DNA of 64,000 nucleotides from Sinorhizobium sp. 8-89 (GCF_030124325.1 NZ_JASKLR010000002.1:213422-277421); one strand, 5' to 3'. Positions 18,713 through 29,689 are shown, counted from the stretch's first letter. Notes: generated by a model from the letters alone, not told the origin. Program-made: numbers and translations.

Positions 18713-21376
18713 TCAGCCGGCGAGCGCCACGGCGACCGCTTCGATCGCCTCGGCTGCACGGTTGCCGTCCGGACCGCCGGCCTGGGCCATGTCCGGGCGT
18801 CCGCCGCCGCCCTTGCCGCCAAGTGCGGCGGATGCGACGCGCACCAGGTCGACGGCGCTGACCTTCGAAGTGAGGTCGTCAGTCACAGCCACCACCGCAC
18901 TCGCCTTGCCGTCGCCGGAAACACCGACGAAGGCGACAACGCCGGAACCGAGCGTTTTCTTGCCGTCATCGGCAAGGCTCTTCAGGTCCTTCGGCTCGAC
19001 GCCGGAAACGACCTTGCCAAGGAATCGGACGCCTGCGATATCGCGGGCGGCGTCGGCCGAGCCATTCTGCCCATCGCCGGCGAGCGCAAGCTTCTTCTTC
19101 GCCTCTGTCAATTCCCGCTCCAGCTTGCGCCGTTCATCAAGCAGTGCCTCGATCCGCCCGAGAACGTCCGCCGGCTGAACCTTGAGCGTGGACGCCAGCG
19201 TTTTGACGCGCTCATCCTGTTCGTTGAGATAGGCGCGAGCCGACTCGCCGGTCAGAGCCTCGATTCGGCGCACACCGGCACCGACCGCACTTTCCGAAAC
19301 GATCCGCACAACGCCGATATCGCCGGTGGCAGACACATGCGTGCCACCGCAGAGTTCCACCGAGTACGGTTTCCCCGCCTTCGAGCCGCGAACGCCTTGC
19401 CCCATCGAAACGACACGGACCTCATCGCCGTATTTCTCGCCGAAGAGTGCCATAGCGCCTTCAGCAATCGCATCGTCGACGGTCATCAGCCGCGTCGTCA
19501 CCGGCGAATTCTGGACGATGATCTCGTTCGCCATCTCCTCGACGACCTTCAGTTCCTCCGCAGTCATCGGCTTGGGATGCGACACGTCGAAGCGCAGCCG
19601 GTCCGGTGCCACAAGCGAGCCCTTCTGTGCCACATGCGTGCCGAGCACCTCGCGCAGCGCCTCGTGCAGCAGGTGGGTCGCGGAGTGATTGGAGCGAAGC
19701 CGGGTGCGACGCGCATGATCGACGGTCAGCGCCGCGGCCTCGCCGGTTTTCACGCTGCCTTCGGCGACAACGCAATAGTGGACGAAAAGCCCCTCGCCCC
19801 GCTTCTGGGTATCCGTGACCATCAGCTTGCCGGTCTCGGTCGTAATGACGCCGGTGTCGCCCATCTGGCCGCCGGATTCGCCATAGAAGGGCGTCTGGTT
19901 GAGGATCACCTGGATGCTCTCGCCCTTGGCGGCGGACTCGACCGCCGCGGCATCGCGGACGATCGCCTGAATCACACCCTCGGCGGATTCGGTGTCATAG
20001 CCGAGGAATTCGGTCGCGCCGTGCTTCTCCTTGAGTTCGAACCAGATCGTCTCGGTCGCGGCCTCGCCCGACCCAGCCCAGTTGGCTCGCGCTTCGGCCT
20101 TCTGCCGTTCCATGGCTGCCGAGAAAGCGTCGGTGTCGACGGTGATGCCCTTGGCGCGCAGCGCGTCCTGCGTCAGGTCGAGCGGGAAGCCATAGGTGTC
20201 GTAGAGCTTGAAGGCAGTCTCGCCGTTGAACTGGTCGCCCTCGGAAAGATCTGCCGAGGCTTCGGAAAGAAGGTTCAGACCGCGCTCGAGCGTCTTGCGG
20301 AAGCGCTTCTCTTCCAGCTTCAGCGTTTCGGAAATCAGCGCTTCGGCGCGGGCGAGCTCCGGATAGGCGCGGCCCATCTGCTCGACGAGCGCCGGCAGGA
20401 GCTTCCACATCAACGGCTCCTGCGCGCCGAGCAACTGTGCGTGGCGCATGGCGCGACGCATGATGCGGCGCAGCACATAACCGCGGCCTTCATTCGAGGG
20501 CAGCACACCGTCGGCGATCAGGAAGGCGGAGGAACGCAGATGATCGGCGATGACGCGGTGACTTGCGCGGCGATCGCCTTCCGCCCTTACGCCGGTTGCC
20601 TCTTCGGAAGCAGCGATCAATGCGCGGAACAGGTCGATGTCATAATTGTCGTGTTGGCCCTGAAGGACGGCGGCGACGCGTTCCAGTCCCATGCCGGTAT
20701 CGATCGACGGGCGCGGCAGGTCGACGCGCTCTTCCTTGGTGATCTGCTCGTACTGCATGAAAACGAGGTTCCAGATCTCGATGAAGCGGTCGCCATCCTC
20801 GTCGGCCGATCCGGGCGGTCCGCCCCAGATATGCTCGCCGTGATCGTAGAAGATCTCCGAGCACGGGCCGCAGGGTCCGGTATCGCCCATCGCCCAGAAA
20901 TTATCGCTGGTCGGAATGCGGATGATCCGGTCGTCGCTGAAGCCGGCGATCTTTTTCCAGAGGCCGAAGGCTTCATCGTCTGTGTGGTAGACAGTCACCA
21001 GCAGACGCTTGGCATCGAGCCCGTATTCCTTGGTGATGAGGTTCCAGGCAAGCTCGATGGCGCGTTCCTTGAAATAGTCGCCGAACGAGAAGTTGCCGAG
21101 CATCTCGAAAAAGGTGTGGTGCCGGGCGGTATAGCCGACATTGTCGAGATCGTTGTGCTTGCCGCCGGCGCGCACGCACTTCTGAGCGGTCGCGGCCGTC
21201 GAATAGGGGCGCTGCTCCAGGCCGGTGAAGACGTTCTTGAACTGCACCATGCCCGCATTGGTGAACATCAATGTCGGGTCGTTGCGCGGCACAAGTGGGC
21301 TCGACGGCACGATCTCGTGGCCGTTCTTCCGGAAATAGTCGAGAAACATCGACCGAATTTCATTCACGCCGCTCAT
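18713..21376 (-). CDS. alaS: alanyl-tRNA synthetase
   Basis: An 887-residue class II synthetase, full length. It shows the catalytic-domain motif [38 protein letters not shown], the editing-domain [16 protein letters not shown], the zinc-site-related [13 protein letters not shown] and the C-terminal DHHA1-type region ending with [19 protein letters not shown] 21376 gives the family N-terminus [20 protein letters not shown]; the frame is open a further 34 codons without family similarity. The gene lies just downstream of recA, as is common in alphaproteobacteria. Confidence 0.97.
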   Translation of the reverse strand: MSGVNEIRSMFLDYFRKNGHEIVPSSPLVPRNDPTLMFTNAGMVQFKNVFTGLEQRPYSTAATAQKCVRAGGKHNDLDNVGYTARHHTFFEMLGNFSFGDYFKERAIELAWNLITKEYGLDAKRLLVTVYHTDDEAFGLWKKIAGFSDDRIIRIPTSDNFWAMGDTGPCGPCSEIFYDHGEHIWGGPPGSADEDGDRFIEIWNLVFMQYEQITKEERVDLPRPSIDTGMGLERVAAVLQGQHDNYDIDLFRALIAASEEATGVRAEGDRRASHRVIADHLRSSAFLIADGVLPSNEGRGYVLRRIMRRAMRHAQLLGAQEPLMWKLLPALVEQMGRAYPELARAEALISETLKLEEKRFRKTLERGLNLLSEASADLSEGDQFNGETAFKLYDTYGFPLDLTQDALRAKGITVDTDAFSAAMERQKAEARANWAGSGEAATETIWFELKEKHGATEFLGYDTESAEGVIQAIVRDAAAVESAAKGESIQVILNQTPFYGESGGQMGDTGVITTETGKLMVTDTQKRGEGLFVHYCVVAEGSVKTGEAAALTVDHARRTRLRSNHSATHLLHEALREVLGTHVAQKGSLVAPDRLRFDVSHPKPMTAEELKVVEEMANEIIVQNSPVTTRLMTVDDAIAEGAMALFGEKYGDEVRVVSMGQGVRGSKAGKPYSVELCGGTHVSATGDIGVVRIVSESAVGAGVRRIEALTGESARAYLNEQDERVKTLASTLKVQPADVLGRIEALLDERRKLERELTEAKKKLALAGDGQNGSADAARDIAGVRFLGKVVSGVEPKDLKSLADDGKKTLGSGVVAFVGVSGDGKASAVVAVTDDLTSKVSAVDLVRVASAALGGKGGGGRPDMAQAGGPDGNRAAEAIEAVAVALAG

Positions 21377-21540
21377 TTTGCGTCCTATCTGTGCATCATT
21401 CCCGGTTGCGACCGCACCTTTCGGGCCGCGCACCGCCATCTCAACCCCGCGTCTGTCCGTGACAGTCGCGCCCACCAACGCCCTCAGCCGCCGGAACCAC
21501 AGGCTTTTATCTTTCGTCTATCACGCTGTCCAGACGGCAG

Positions 21541-21573
21541 CAAAAAACCGGCCGTCCGAAGGAACGACCGGCT
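21541..21573 (-). terminator. rho-independent terminator after recA
   Basis: An imperfect GC-rich hairpin (arms around 21548-21557 and 21561-21571) precedes a run of six T on the minus strand, 27 bases past the recA stop. Confidence 0.8.
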
Positions 21574-21599
21574 CTATTTAGAACTTGCCGCCTCAGATC

Positions 21600-22691
21600 T
21601 TACATTTCGGCCGCTGCGTCGCCGTCGTCATCGCTCTCGGGTCCACCGTTCTCCAGAAACTTGTCGGCGATCAGCCCGGCATTCTGCCGCAGAGCCATCT
21701 CGATCTCGCGCAGAAGATCGGGATTGTCACGCAAGAAAAGTTTCGCGTTCTCCCGACCCTGGCCGAGGCGCTGGCTGTTGTAGGAAAACCAGGCGCCGGA
21801 CTTCTCGACGATGCCGGCCTTGACGCCAAGATCGATGAGCTCGCCGGTCTTGGAGACGCCCTCGCCATACATGATATCGAACTCCACCTGTTTGAAGGGG
21901 GGCGCCATCTTGTTCTTGACGACCTTGACGCGGGTCTGGTTTCCGACGACTTCCTCACGCTCCTTGACCGAACCGATGCGGCGGATATCGAGGCGCACCG
22001 ATGCATAGAACTTCAGCGCGTTGCCGCCCGTCGTCGTTTCCGGCGAACCGAACATGACGCCGATCTTCATGCGGATCTGGTTGATGAAGATCACCATGCA
22101 GTTGGACTTGGAGATCGAAGCGGTCAGCTTGCGCAGCGCCTGACTCATCAGGCGGGCCTGCATGCCCGGCAGGCTGTCGCCCATTTCGCCTTCGATTTCA
22201 GCGCGCGGCACAAGGGCTGCAACCGAATCGACGACGAGCACGTCGATCGCGCCGGAACGGACCAGCGTGTCGGTGATTTCGAGCGCCTGTTCACCGGTGT
22301 CCGGCTGCGAGATCAGGAGGTTTTCGAGATCGACGCCGAGCTTGCGCGCATAGACCGGATCGAGCGCATGTTCGGCATCGACGAAGCCGCAGATGCCGCC
22401 CTTCTTCTGCGCTTCCGCAATGGTCTGCAGCGCCAGCGTCGTCTTGCCCGAGCTTTCCGGGCCATAGATTTCAACGATGCGCCCTTTCGGCAGGCCGCCG
22501 ATGCCGAGCGCGATATCGAGGCCGAGCGAACCGGTCGAAACAGTTTCGATCTCGATTACGCTGTCCTTCGCGCCGAGCTTCATGATCGATCCCTTGCCGA
22601 ACGACCGTTCGATCTGGGAGAGAGCCGCCTCAAGTGCCTTGCTTTTATCCACCGATTTGTCCTCTACGAGCCGCAAAGAGTTTTGTGCCAT
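21600..22691 (-). CDS. recA: recombinase RecA
   Basis: A 363-residue RecA. Walker A is [10 protein letters not shown] and Walker B is [12 protein letters not shown]. The L2/DNA-binding region ([29 protein letters not shown]) and an acidic C-terminal tail are also present. It drives homologous recombination and the SOS response (LexA cleavage). A GAAC-N7-GTAC element about 60 bases upstream on the coding strand is a candidate LexA site. A terminator follows, then alaS. Confidence 0.98.
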   Translation of the reverse strand: MAQNSLRLVEDKSVDKSKALEAALSQIERSFGKGSIMKLGAKDSVIEIETVSTGSLGLDIALGIGGLPKGRIVEIYGPESSGKTTLALQTIAEAQKKGGICGFVDAEHALDPVYARKLGVDLENLLISQPDTGEQALEITDTLVRSGAIDVLVVDSVAALVPRAEIEGEMGDSLPGMQARLMSQALRKLTASISKSNCMVIFINQIRMKIGVMFGSPETTTGGNALKFYASVRLDIRRIGSVKEREEVVGNQTRVKVVKNKMAPPFKQVEFDIMYGEGVSKTGELIDLGVKAGIVEKSGAWFSYNSQRLGQGRENAKLFLRDNPDLLREIEMALRQNAGLIADKFLENGGPESDDDGDAAAEM

Positions 22692-22751
22692 TTGGTCCCA
22701 CCTTTAGGTTATTGGAGCTATCGAGGCAATGAAGCCGCCGCAGGAGTTTTT

Positions 22752-22766
22752 GTACATGTTTTGTTC
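22752..22766 (-). promoter_or_regulatory. candidate SOS (LexA) box upstream of recA
   Basis: On the recA strand the sequence is GAACAAAACATGTAC, which fits the alphaproteobacterial direct-repeat SOS box GAAC-N7-GAAC with one changed base in the second half (GTAC). It is 61 bases before the recA start codon, a normal operator position. Confidence 0.6.
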
Positions 22767-22958
22767 CGCTTTGGCAACAGAGTGGCAACCAATTGAATGG
22801 TAAGGGTTATTTTCGTTGCGTTCGATTCTTGTTCACGGACATTGTACCACATTTCCACAGGCCATGCCGGACCGCGGCCAGGTTTGGCGATACCGGCGCG
22901 ATTCGCGACCGTGCCCCGTCTGTGATTTCGGATTGAAGCAATCCAAAGAGGAGCTTTT

Positions 22959-23906
22959 ATGAAACAACGGGAAATCGCCGTATTCGGCGGCGCCCACATC
23001 GATCGTCGCGGCCGTATCCGCGGCGTCACTGCTCCCGGCGCGAGCAATCCCGGCTCGTGGTTCGAGGAAGCGGGCGGCGGCGGCTTCAATGCGGCGAGAA
23101 ACCTTGCCCGCCTTGGTCACCGCGTGCGGATGATCAGCCCGCGTGGCGGCGACGCCGCGGGCGAAATGGTGGCGGCGGCCGCGGCCGCGGCGGGTGTAAT
23201 CGATTGCGCCTTCACCTTTCTCGACCGGAAGACGCCGAGCTATACCGCGATCCTCGAAAACGACGGCAATCTCGTCATCGCGCTTGCTGACATGGATCTC
23301 TACCAGCTGTTTTCGCCGCGCCGGCTGCAACAGCGCGCGATGCGCGAAATATTGGCGGCGAGCGACCTGGTGCTGATGGATGCGAATCTGCCTAAAGAAA
23401 TACTTGCCGCACTGGTCAGCCTGGCCTCCGGTGACGGCCGGCTTGTTGCCGGCATCGCGGTGTCGCCGGCAAAGGTGACCCGCTTCAGGAAATGCCTGAC
23501 AGGGCTGAACTTTCTGTTCATGAATGAGGCCGAAGCACGTGCCCTGACCGAAACTGACGCCGGCCGACCCGAAAACTGGCCACTGTTGTTGCGGGAGGCC
23601 GGCCTCGCAGGCGGCGTCGTGACGCGTGGCGGCGGCGCTGCTGTCGCCTTCGACCGGGAAGAGGCCTGCCTCGTCGTACCGCCCGCCCTTCCGGCACTTG
23701 CGGACGTCACCGGAGCCGGCGACGCATTGGCGTCGGGCTTCCTGGCAGCGCGGCTTTCGGGTCTCGATCTCGGCAGATGCCTACGCCACGGCATTGCCGC
23801 CGCCAACATAACGCTTCGTTCGCCGTCCGCCGTCTCGGACGAGATGTCCGCGAGCAATCTCGAACAGGCGCTGGCCCTTGTGCCGGCTCCGCAAATGCTG
23901 TCATGA
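22959..23906 (+). CDS. psuK: PfkB-family sugar kinase, pseudouridine kinase
   Basis: A 315-residue ribokinase-like kinase that would phosphorylate pseudouridine to pseudouridine 5'-phosphate. It has the N-terminal GGAHIDRRGR and GGGGFNAARNLARLGHRV sugar-binding glycines and the C-terminal DVTGAGDALASGFLAARL with the catalytic aspartate. GAGGAG lies just before the ATG. The partner psuG is next, 131 bases downstream on the same strand; this pairing is what makes the PsuK assignment strong, since the family alone is broad. Confidence 0.88.
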   Translation: MKQREIAVFGGAHIDRRGRIRGVTAPGASNPGSWFEEAGGGGFNAARNLARLGHRVRMISPRGGDAAGEMVAAAAAAAGVIDCAFTFLDRKTPSYTAILENDGNLVIALADMDLYQLFSPRRLQQRAMREILAASDLVLMDANLPKEILAALVSLASGDGRLVAGIAVSPAKVTRFRKCLTGLNFLFMNEAEARALTETDAGRPENWPLLLREAGLAGGVVTRGGGAAVAFDREEACLVVPPALPALADVTGAGDALASGFLAARLSGLDLGRCLRHGIAAANITLRSPSAVSDEMSASNLEQALALVPAPQMLS

Positions 23907-24037
23907 GAAATGACAGACGAGCTCCAAGCGAGGAAAGGTCTGAGCGGTTTGCCAGCCCCATCTCGTTCCAACTTTGTTAGAAGCGATCGCGATTCCAGTT
24001 GATTCAGCCCGACACTTCGCGATTAAAGGGAAAGACC

Positions 24038-24967
24038 ATGACAAAGCCCTCCTCCCCGTCCCTGCCGATGGAATATTCCGATGAAGTCGCGGCCGCCAAG
24101 GCGCGCGGAGCGCCGATCGTCGCGCTGGAATCGACGATCATCACGCATGGAATGCCCTACCCCGGCAATCTCAACATGGCCCGCAGCGTCGAGGCGATCA
24201 TCCGCGAACAGGGTGCGGTGCCCGCAACGATTGCGGTCATTCACGGTGTCCTGCACATTGGCCTCGATGACGCGAAGCTGGAGGCGCTTTCGAAGACGGA
24301 GGGCGCCATGAAGCTGTCGCGCGCCGATCTCGCCTTCGCCATCGCCGAACGCCGCACCGGTGCCACGACCGTCGCCGCGACGATGATCGCCGCCGCGCGC
24401 GCCGGCATCAGCGTCTTCGCCACCGGCGGCATCGGCGGCGTTCACCGCGGCGCGGAGCAGAGCTTCGATGTTTCCGCCGATCTCGATGAACTCGCCCGCA
24501 CCGGCGTCATCGTCGTCTGCGCCGGCGCCAAGGCCATTCTCGACATTCCGAAAACGCTCGAGGTGTTGGAGACCCGGGGTGTTCCGGTCGTCACCTATGA
24601 TAGCGAGACCTTCCCGGCCTTCTGGTCGCGCGATTCCGGCATCAAGAGCCCGCTGATGCTGAACAGCCCCGCGGCGATCGCCAATTTCCAGAAGATGCGC
24701 GACCTGCTCGGCATCGATGGCGGCATGCTCGTTGCCAATCCGGTTCCCGAAGAGAGCGAAATTCCGCGGGAGGAGATGGAAATCTACATCACCCGTGCGC
24801 TCGACAATGCCGCGAGCGACGAGGTCTCCGGCAAGGCGGTGACCCCCTACCTGCTCGACAACCTCTTTCACATGACCGAGGGCCGCAGTCTTGAAACCAA
24901 TATTGCGCTCGTCGAAAACAATGCGCGTTTGGCGGCCGAAATCGCCGTTGCGCTGACGGCGAAGTGA
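24038..24967 (+). CDS. psuG: pseudouridine-5'-phosphate glycosidase
   Basis: A 309-residue Mn-dependent C-glycosidase splitting pseudouridine 5'-phosphate into uracil and ribose 5-phosphate. Motifs include VALESTIITHGMPYPGN, the catalytic-lysine region KLSRADLAFA, TGGIGGVHRGAEQSFDVSADL and VVTYDSETFPAFW. ATG 24038 has aaaggga upstream. It forms a salvage pair with psuK; a strong terminator lies 20 bases after the stop. Confidence 0.96.
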   Translation: MTKPSSPSLPMEYSDEVAAAKARGAPIVALESTIITHGMPYPGNLNMARSVEAIIREQGAVPATIAVIHGVLHIGLDDAKLEALSKTEGAMKLSRADLAFAIAERRTGATTVAATMIAAARAGISVFATGGIGGVHRGAEQSFDVSADLDELARTGVIVVCAGAKAILDIPKTLEVLETRGVPVVTYDSETFPAFWSRDSGIKSPLMLNSPAAIANFQKMRDLLGIDGGMLVANPVPEESEIPREEMEIYITRALDNAASDEVSGKAVTPYLLDNLFHMTEGRSLETNIALVENNARLAAEIAVALTAK

Positions 24968-24986
24968 TCTCAGTTGGCTGGCAAGG

Positions 24987-25013
24987 AGGCCCGGCGCTGA
25001 ACCGGGCCTTTTT
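24987..25013 (+). terminator. rho-independent terminator after psuG
   Basis: An 8-bp stem AGGCCCGG/CCGGGCCT with a 7-base loop is followed by a T run. Confidence 0.9.
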
Positions 25014-25138
25014 CATGAAGCCGCTAGATCGTATGTTGCATCGAAACAGTGACGTCATCCAACTCTTTGAACCGACGCAATTCCCGACGGGAAACCGTTG
25101 AAGGACTTTCCTGGATCGCGCCGCTTATCAGCGCCCGC

Positions 25139-27751
25139 TCAGGAATCCAGCATCTCGCGTACGGCGACAGCCAGTTGTTTCAGCGAAAATGGCTTCGGCA
25201 GGAAACCGAATTTCGCATCGGCCGGGAGGTTGCGCGCGAAAGCGTCTTCCGCGTAGCCTGACACGAAGATGAACTTCAGATCCGGGTATTTCTTGCGCAG
25301 TTCGCGCAGCAGCGTCGGTCCGTCCATCTCCGGCATCACCACGTCCGAGACGACGATATCGACCGCGCCGTTGAGCTCATCCATGATGTCGAGCGCCTCG
25401 ACGCCCGATCCGGCCTCGTGAACCGTGTAACCGCGCGTTTCGAGCATGCGCTTGCCACCGCGACGCACCGCCTCCTCGTCCTCGACCAGCAGCACAACGG
25501 CGGAATCGCCGGTGAGATCTGTCGGTTCCTGTTCGGCTTTGGGCGCTGGCGCCAGGACCAGGTCGCTGACTGCCGGCATCGGCGTTTCGGTTGCCGGCGA
25601 ATCCCCTTCCTCGCGGATTTCCTCCACATGGCGCGGCAGCAGAATGCGGAAGGTGGTGCCCTTCCCGACTTCCGACTCCGGATAGATGTAGCCGCCCGAC
25701 TGCTTGACGATGCCGTAGACCATAGAAAGCCCAAGGCCGGTGCCCTTGCCGACTTCCTTCGTCGTGAAGAAGGGTTCGAAGATCTTGTCCATGATCTCCT
25801 GGGGAATGCCGGTGCCTTGGTCGGAAACTTCGACCATGACGAAGTCGTCCTCCGGCAGCTCCCGTCGTCCGAGTGCCGCAATCTCGCTTGCCGGTAGATT
25901 TCGTGTCCGGAGCGTGATCGTTCCGCCCTTGGGCATGGCGTCGCGCGCGTTGACCGCGAGGTTGAGCAGCACCTGCTCGAACTGGCCGAGATCGGTCTTC
26001 ACCGGCCAGAGGTCGCGGCCGTAGTCGACCTCAACCTTGACGTTGGTGCCGGTCATCCGGTCCACCAGCATACGCAGGTCGCCGATGACATCGGTGAGGT
26101 TGAGCACTGTCGGGCGCATCGTCTGCTTGCGCGAGAAGGCGAGCAGTTGCCGCACGAGCACGGCGGCGCGATTGGCGTTGCGCTTGATTTCCATCAGATC
26201 GGCAAAAGTCGCATCCGCGGGCCGGGCCGAAAGCAGGAGGTGGTCGGAGGAAAGCAGGATCGCGGTCAGCACGTTGTTGAAATCGTGCGCTATGCCGCCT
26301 GCAAGCGTGCCCACGGCATTCATCTTCTGCGTCTGCGCCATCTGGTTCTCGAGCGCCTTCTGCTCGGTAATCTCCAGCGCATAGATGATGGCGGCTTCCT
26401 CTGGCGCCTGATCGCTCTGGTCGATCACGGCGTTGACGTAGAAGCGGAAATGTCGCCCCTCGTCCTTCGGGTGCAAGGCGTCGATCGGCGCGATATCGCC
26501 CTGCCGGTCCTTTGCCGCCGCAAGCGCGTCCTGAAGGCGGTTTCTTTCGGACTCGTGCACGACTGTTTCGATCAGTGCGCCGCGCTCGACGTCGTCCTGC
26601 GAAACGACACCTGCAAACAGCTTCAGGAACGGAGCATTGGTCCTCAGGATCCGTCCGTCGCCATCGACGGAGGCGATCGCCATCGGCGTATTGTTGAAGA
26701 AGCGCGTGAAGCGCATGGCGGCATTCGAAGCCGACTGATCGCCGTCATCGTCTTCACGGGACATGACAATCGTCCGGCTCTCGCCGGGCGCGCCGTCGCG
26801 GGTCGACGAGACGCGGTGGATCAGGCGCACCGGCAGGCTCTGCCCGTTGGCCTTGCGGAGATCAAGGTCAAGCACTTTCGTTTTCTTGAGGCCCGGTTCC
26901 GCCTGGACCGATTGAACGAGCGCGAGGCCCTCGCCCGCGACGACATCGGCAATGCTGACCGATCCCGGTTGAAACTTCGTGAGATCGATGCCGAGCCAAT
27001 CGGCAAGGGTGGCATTGATATAGAAGATCTCGCCCTTGCGCCCGGCCGAGAAGAAACCGGCCGGGGCATGGTCGAGATAGTCGATCGCGTTCTGCAGTTC
27101 CTTGAAGAACCGCTCCTGGTCGTCGCGCTCGGCCGTGATGTCGGCGATCTGCCAGAGATAGAGCGGGTTCCTTTCGCTGTCCTCCAGGGGCAGCACCCGC
27201 GCCTTCAGGCGAAACCAATGGGCGCCTGAACCGATCGATGCACCATTTGCGAGAGGCTTCAGCAGCCGGAATTCCTCATGCCCCTTCTTGCCTTCATGGA
27301 GTCCATTGGTGAGCCGATAGATCGCTTCGGTCGCTTCGCGGTTTCTGGAGAGGATGGTCTCGAGCGACTGAATGCCGCCGGCGCTCTTTGCACCGGTCAG
27401 AGCGCCATAGGCGGCATTGGCGTAGATGATGCGCCCCCTGCGGTCGGTGACGATCGTGCCGTCTTCGTGGGCATCGAGAAAGGCGCGCGCCAGCTCGTCG
27501 GGACGCGTCTGCGGCATCACCTCGATGAAACCGATCACCGACGATACCAGGAAAAATATGCCGACCATCGCCAGCACGCCGAGAATGCCAAGGACGATCT
27601 CGTTCTCGAGCTGGTTCTTGAAGACGACGAAGGCGGCCGCCGACGCGGTGAGGACGATCGCCAGCAGGATGATCCGCAAGACGGTGCCCGGCCGGACGCC
27701 GCGGTCAACAACCGGCATCTGGTAGTCACCTGACTGCCGCAATTTCGTCAT
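25139..27751 (-). CDS. cckA: hybrid histidine kinase CckA
   Basis: An 870-residue membrane-bound hybrid kinase/phosphatase at the top of the CckA-ChpT-CtrA cell-cycle pathway. Two membrane segments lie near residues 25-45 and 52-75, then several PAS-like sensor regions. The HisKA domain has [19 protein letters not shown] with the phosphorylated histidine at 489. The HATPase domain carries [14 protein letters not shown] and [18 protein letters not shown]. The C-terminal receiver has its phosphoacceptor at Asp803 ([14 protein letters not shown]). The architecture is full length and matches CckA of Caulobacter and rhizobia. Confidence 0.95.
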   Translation of the reverse strand: MTKLRQSGDYQMPVVDRGVRPGTVLRIILLAIVLTASAAAFVVFKNQLENEIVLGILGVLAMVGIFFLVSSVIGFIEVMPQTRPDELARAFLDAHEDGTIVTDRRGRIIYANAAYGALTGAKSAGGIQSLETILSRNREATEAIYRLTNGLHEGKKGHEEFRLLKPLANGASIGSGAHWFRLKARVLPLEDSERNPLYLWQIADITAERDDQERFFKELQNAIDYLDHAPAGFFSAGRKGEIFYINATLADWLGIDLTKFQPGSVSIADVVAGEGLALVQSVQAEPGLKKTKVLDLDLRKANGQSLPVRLIHRVSSTRDGAPGESRTIVMSREDDDGDQSASNAAMRFTRFFNNTPMAIASVDGDGRILRTNAPFLKLFAGVVSQDDVERGALIETVVHESERNRLQDALAAAKDRQGDIAPIDALHPKDEGRHFRFYVNAVIDQSDQAPEEAAIIYALEITEQKALENQMAQTQKMNAVGTLAGGIAHDFNNVLTAILLSSDHLLLSARPADATFADLMEIKRNANRAAVLVRQLLAFSRKQTMRPTVLNLTDVIGDLRMLVDRMTGTNVKVEVDYGRDLWPVKTDLGQFEQVLLNLAVNARDAMPKGGTITLRTRNLPASEIAALGRRELPEDDFVMVEVSDQGTGIPQEIMDKIFEPFFTTKEVGKGTGLGLSMVYGIVKQSGGYIYPESEVGKGTTFRILLPRHVEEIREEGDSPATETPMPAVSDLVLAPAPKAEQEPTDLTGDSAVVLLVEDEEAVRRGGKRMLETRGYTVHEAGSGVEALDIMDELNGAVDIVVSDVVMPEMDGPTLLRELRKKYPDLKFIFVSGYAEDAFARNLPADAKFGFLPKPFSLKQLAVAVREMLDS

Positions 27752-28124
27752 CGGGTCCTCACCTGCCGCTGCGGCCGCGCGCGACCACCCTGTACATCTA
27801 CAACAGCGCCGCGCTTCTTGTTCAGGCGCGCAAAGCTCGCTGCAATCCTCTGAATGGCTGCATAATCTATCCCCAAAATCGATTCCGGTTTAAGGAATCA
27901 TGCAGTCGCCGGCGTCCGACCCAAGTTTCGCGAAATCGGCAAATGCCTTTGCCGCGTTCGGATCATCGAACTGGAATCATCTTTAACAATCAGAGATAAC
28001 AGCAAAAAGCGTCTCTGCGGAAGCATCCTGGTCAATTCACAGAGAATGTCGGACACAAGCTTGTACCGGCCCGAAAAAAGCCGTCAAATATTGACATGCG
28101 GGAACGGCAGAAGGAGTTCAGCCT
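27752..28124. other. divergent intergenic region with a repeat copy
   Basis: 373 bases between cckA and the FliO-like gene. It contains the intergenic repeat at 27801-27905. Beyond that, a -35-like ttgaca occurs near 28094. No gene is evident. Confidence 0.5.
27801..27905 (-). repeat. copy D of a four-copy rhizobial intergenic repeat
   Basis: On the minus strand it starts with TGCATGATTCCTTAAA, has the central ATCGATT palindrome remnant, then ATGCAGCCATTCAGAG, and ends in a CTTTGCGCG...GCGCGGCGCTGTTG tail. The same order of blocks occurs at 53014-53113 (+), 46953-47037 (+) and 47662-47728 (-). Confidence 0.75.
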
Positions 28125-29108
28125 ATGATGGAAACCTTTGTCGGGGACAACGGCAGCCGATTCATCATCGCCGCCGCAGCCGTTGCCGCCGGGCTCTTGT
28201 GCCTTGCCGCCGTGCTTTGGATCATGCGCCAGAGACCCTCCTCCCCATTTGTGCGCGGCGGTAAGAACAGACAGCCCAGGCTTGCCGTCCTCGACGCAGC
28301 CGCCGTCGACGCGCGCCGCCGGCTCGTGCTCGTACGCCGCGACGACGTCGAACACCTCATCATGATCGGCGGCCCCACCGACATCGTCATCGAAAGTCGG
28401 ATTGCACCGGAGCTATCGCCGGCACAGGCGAGCGCCGGCGCGGCCGCGGAGCAGAAGGCCACGGATGTGCCGAAGGCGACACCCCGACCTGAGCCGAGGC
28501 CCGTTTCGGCGCCCACGCCGATGCCGGTGGAAGCCGCCGCTACCGTGCCGGAGCGGCAAGTCGCGCGCGCGGATGACGCGGATGAGCAGCCGCAAGCCGC
28601 TCCCAGGGCGGAGCCTGCGCCGCCGATTCGTCTCGCCGCAGAGCAAAGACCGGCGACGGCCGGGCAACCACTCCAACAACAGCCGCCTGCCAGGGTTTCG
28701 CCCCCCGTGCCCGCGAGTCCCGCCGTCTCCGCCATAGAACGTGCCGAGGACATTTTCGACGTGGCCCGCGAGCGGGTCCTTCCAGCGGCACCGCGTCGGG
28801 AGCCGACGCCAGTGCAACGGGGCGCTACGCAAACGGCTTCCGCGCCAGTGACGCAGACACAGGTGATGCCGGTCCAACCGGCCGCACCGGACAGGGTTTC
28901 GGATTTCGAGCGGATTCTCGACGCGGAAATCAGCGGCGATCTGCAGCGGCTAGCGCCTTCGGTCGGGCTGCAAGCCGGGAGCCGACCGACTGCGGGCGGC
29001 CGCCAGGAACCCCTGCTCGGTACCCCGGACAATATCCGCAAGGAGCCGACGATCGAAGAGGAAATGCATCGGATGCTCGCCGACATTTCCGCCGGGCGTA
29101 AACCATGA
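28125..29108 (+). CDS. orphan FliO-like single-span membrane protein
   Basis: A 327-residue protein with one N-terminal membrane segment (about residues 13-34) and then a compact domain (RQPRLAVLDAAAVDARRRLVLVRRDDVEHLIMIGGPTDIVIESRI) that matches the FliO/FliP-associated fold. About 200 residues of proline- and alanine-rich low-complexity sequence follow, with a short conserved end (IEEEMHRMLADI). No other flagellar gene is in the window, so this is an orphan. RBS-like aaggag sits before the ATG pair. It is convergent with dksA across a bidirectional terminator. Confidence 0.72.
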   Translation: MMETFVGDNGSRFIIAAAAVAAGLLCLAAVLWIMRQRPSSPFVRGGKNRQPRLAVLDAAAVDARRRLVLVRRDDVEHLIMIGGPTDIVIESRIAPELSPAQASAGAAAEQKATDVPKATPRPEPRPVSAPTPMPVEAAATVPERQVARADDADEQPQAAPRAEPAPPIRLAAEQRPATAGQPLQQQPPARVSPPVPASPAVSAIERAEDIFDVARERVLPAAPRREPTPVQRGATQTASAPVTQTQVMPVQPAAPDRVSDFERILDAEISGDLQRLAPSVGLQAGSRPTAGGRQEPLLGTPDNIRKEPTIEEEMHRMLADISAGRKP

Positions 29109-29214
29109 GAACGGCCGGGCAAGGAAACGCATGAGGCGTTTCCCGTTTGCCACCGCGCGATCGGGACGATCGGATCTACTCAAGACTATCCTGGCCCGGG
29201 CAACGCGACAAAGT

Positions 29215-29245
29215 AAAACGGCGCGGATAACCGCGCCGTTTTTTT
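29215..29245. terminator. bidirectional terminator between the FliO-like gene and dksA
   Basis: A perfect 10-bp stem AACGGCGCGG/CCGCGCCGTT with an ATAA loop has T on the plus side and A before it, so it serves both convergent genes. Confidence 0.92.
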
Positions 29246-29269
29246 CAGATCAGGAAGATCCTGGATCCG

Positions 29270-29689
29270 TCATTCGTCTCTGTAGACCTTCTCGCGACGT
29301 TCATGGCGCTCCTGCGCCTCGATCGAGAGGGTTGCAATCGGCCGGGCGTCCAGACGCTTCAAACCGATCGGTTCGCCGGTTTCCTCGCAGTAACCGTAGG
29401 TGCCTTCGTCAAGCCGCTGCAACGCAGCATCGATCTTGGCGATCAGTTTCCTTTGCCGGTCCCGGGCACGCAATTCGATTGCCCGGTCTGTTTCGGAAGA
29501 AGCTCGGTCCGCAAGATCCGGATGATTGGCGCTCTCCTCTGCCAAGTGGTCCAGTGTCTCGCGGGCTTCGCGAAGGATATCATTTTTCCAGGCATTCAGC
29601 TTTGCACGAAAGTACGCCCGGTGGTTGGCATTCATGAATTCCTCGTCCTCGGAGAGAACAAAGGTACTAAGATCGATCTTCTCACTCAA
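29270..29689 (-). CDS. dksA: RNA polymerase-binding transcription factor DksA, single-cysteine form
   Basis: A 139-residue DksA that acts with ppGpp in the RNA polymerase secondary channel. The coiled-coil (RAYFRAKLNAWKNDILREARETL...DRASSETDRAIELRARDRQRKLIAKIDAAL) and the GTYGYCEETGEPIGLKRLDARPIATLSIEAQE region are clear. Of the four zinc-finger cysteines only the first (YGYC) remains; the others are replaced by Thr, Ser and Ala, so no zinc site forms. Start is TTG 29689 (LSEKIDLS, read as Met) with AGGAGA seven bases upstream; ATG starts nearby lack this. Confidence 0.92.
   Translation of the reverse strand: MSEKIDLSTFVLSEDEEFMNANHRAYFRAKLNAWKNDILREARETLDHLAEESANHPDLADRASSETDRAIELRARDRQRKLIAKIDAALQRLDEGTYGYCEETGEPIGLKRLDARPIATLSIEAQERHERREKVYRDE

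Noticed and set aside
19337-21823. 828-codon open frame on the plus strand opposite alaS
   Set aside because: It is antisense to the well-conserved alaS codons and has no recognisable motifs; long antisense frames are expected in GC-rich codon usage.
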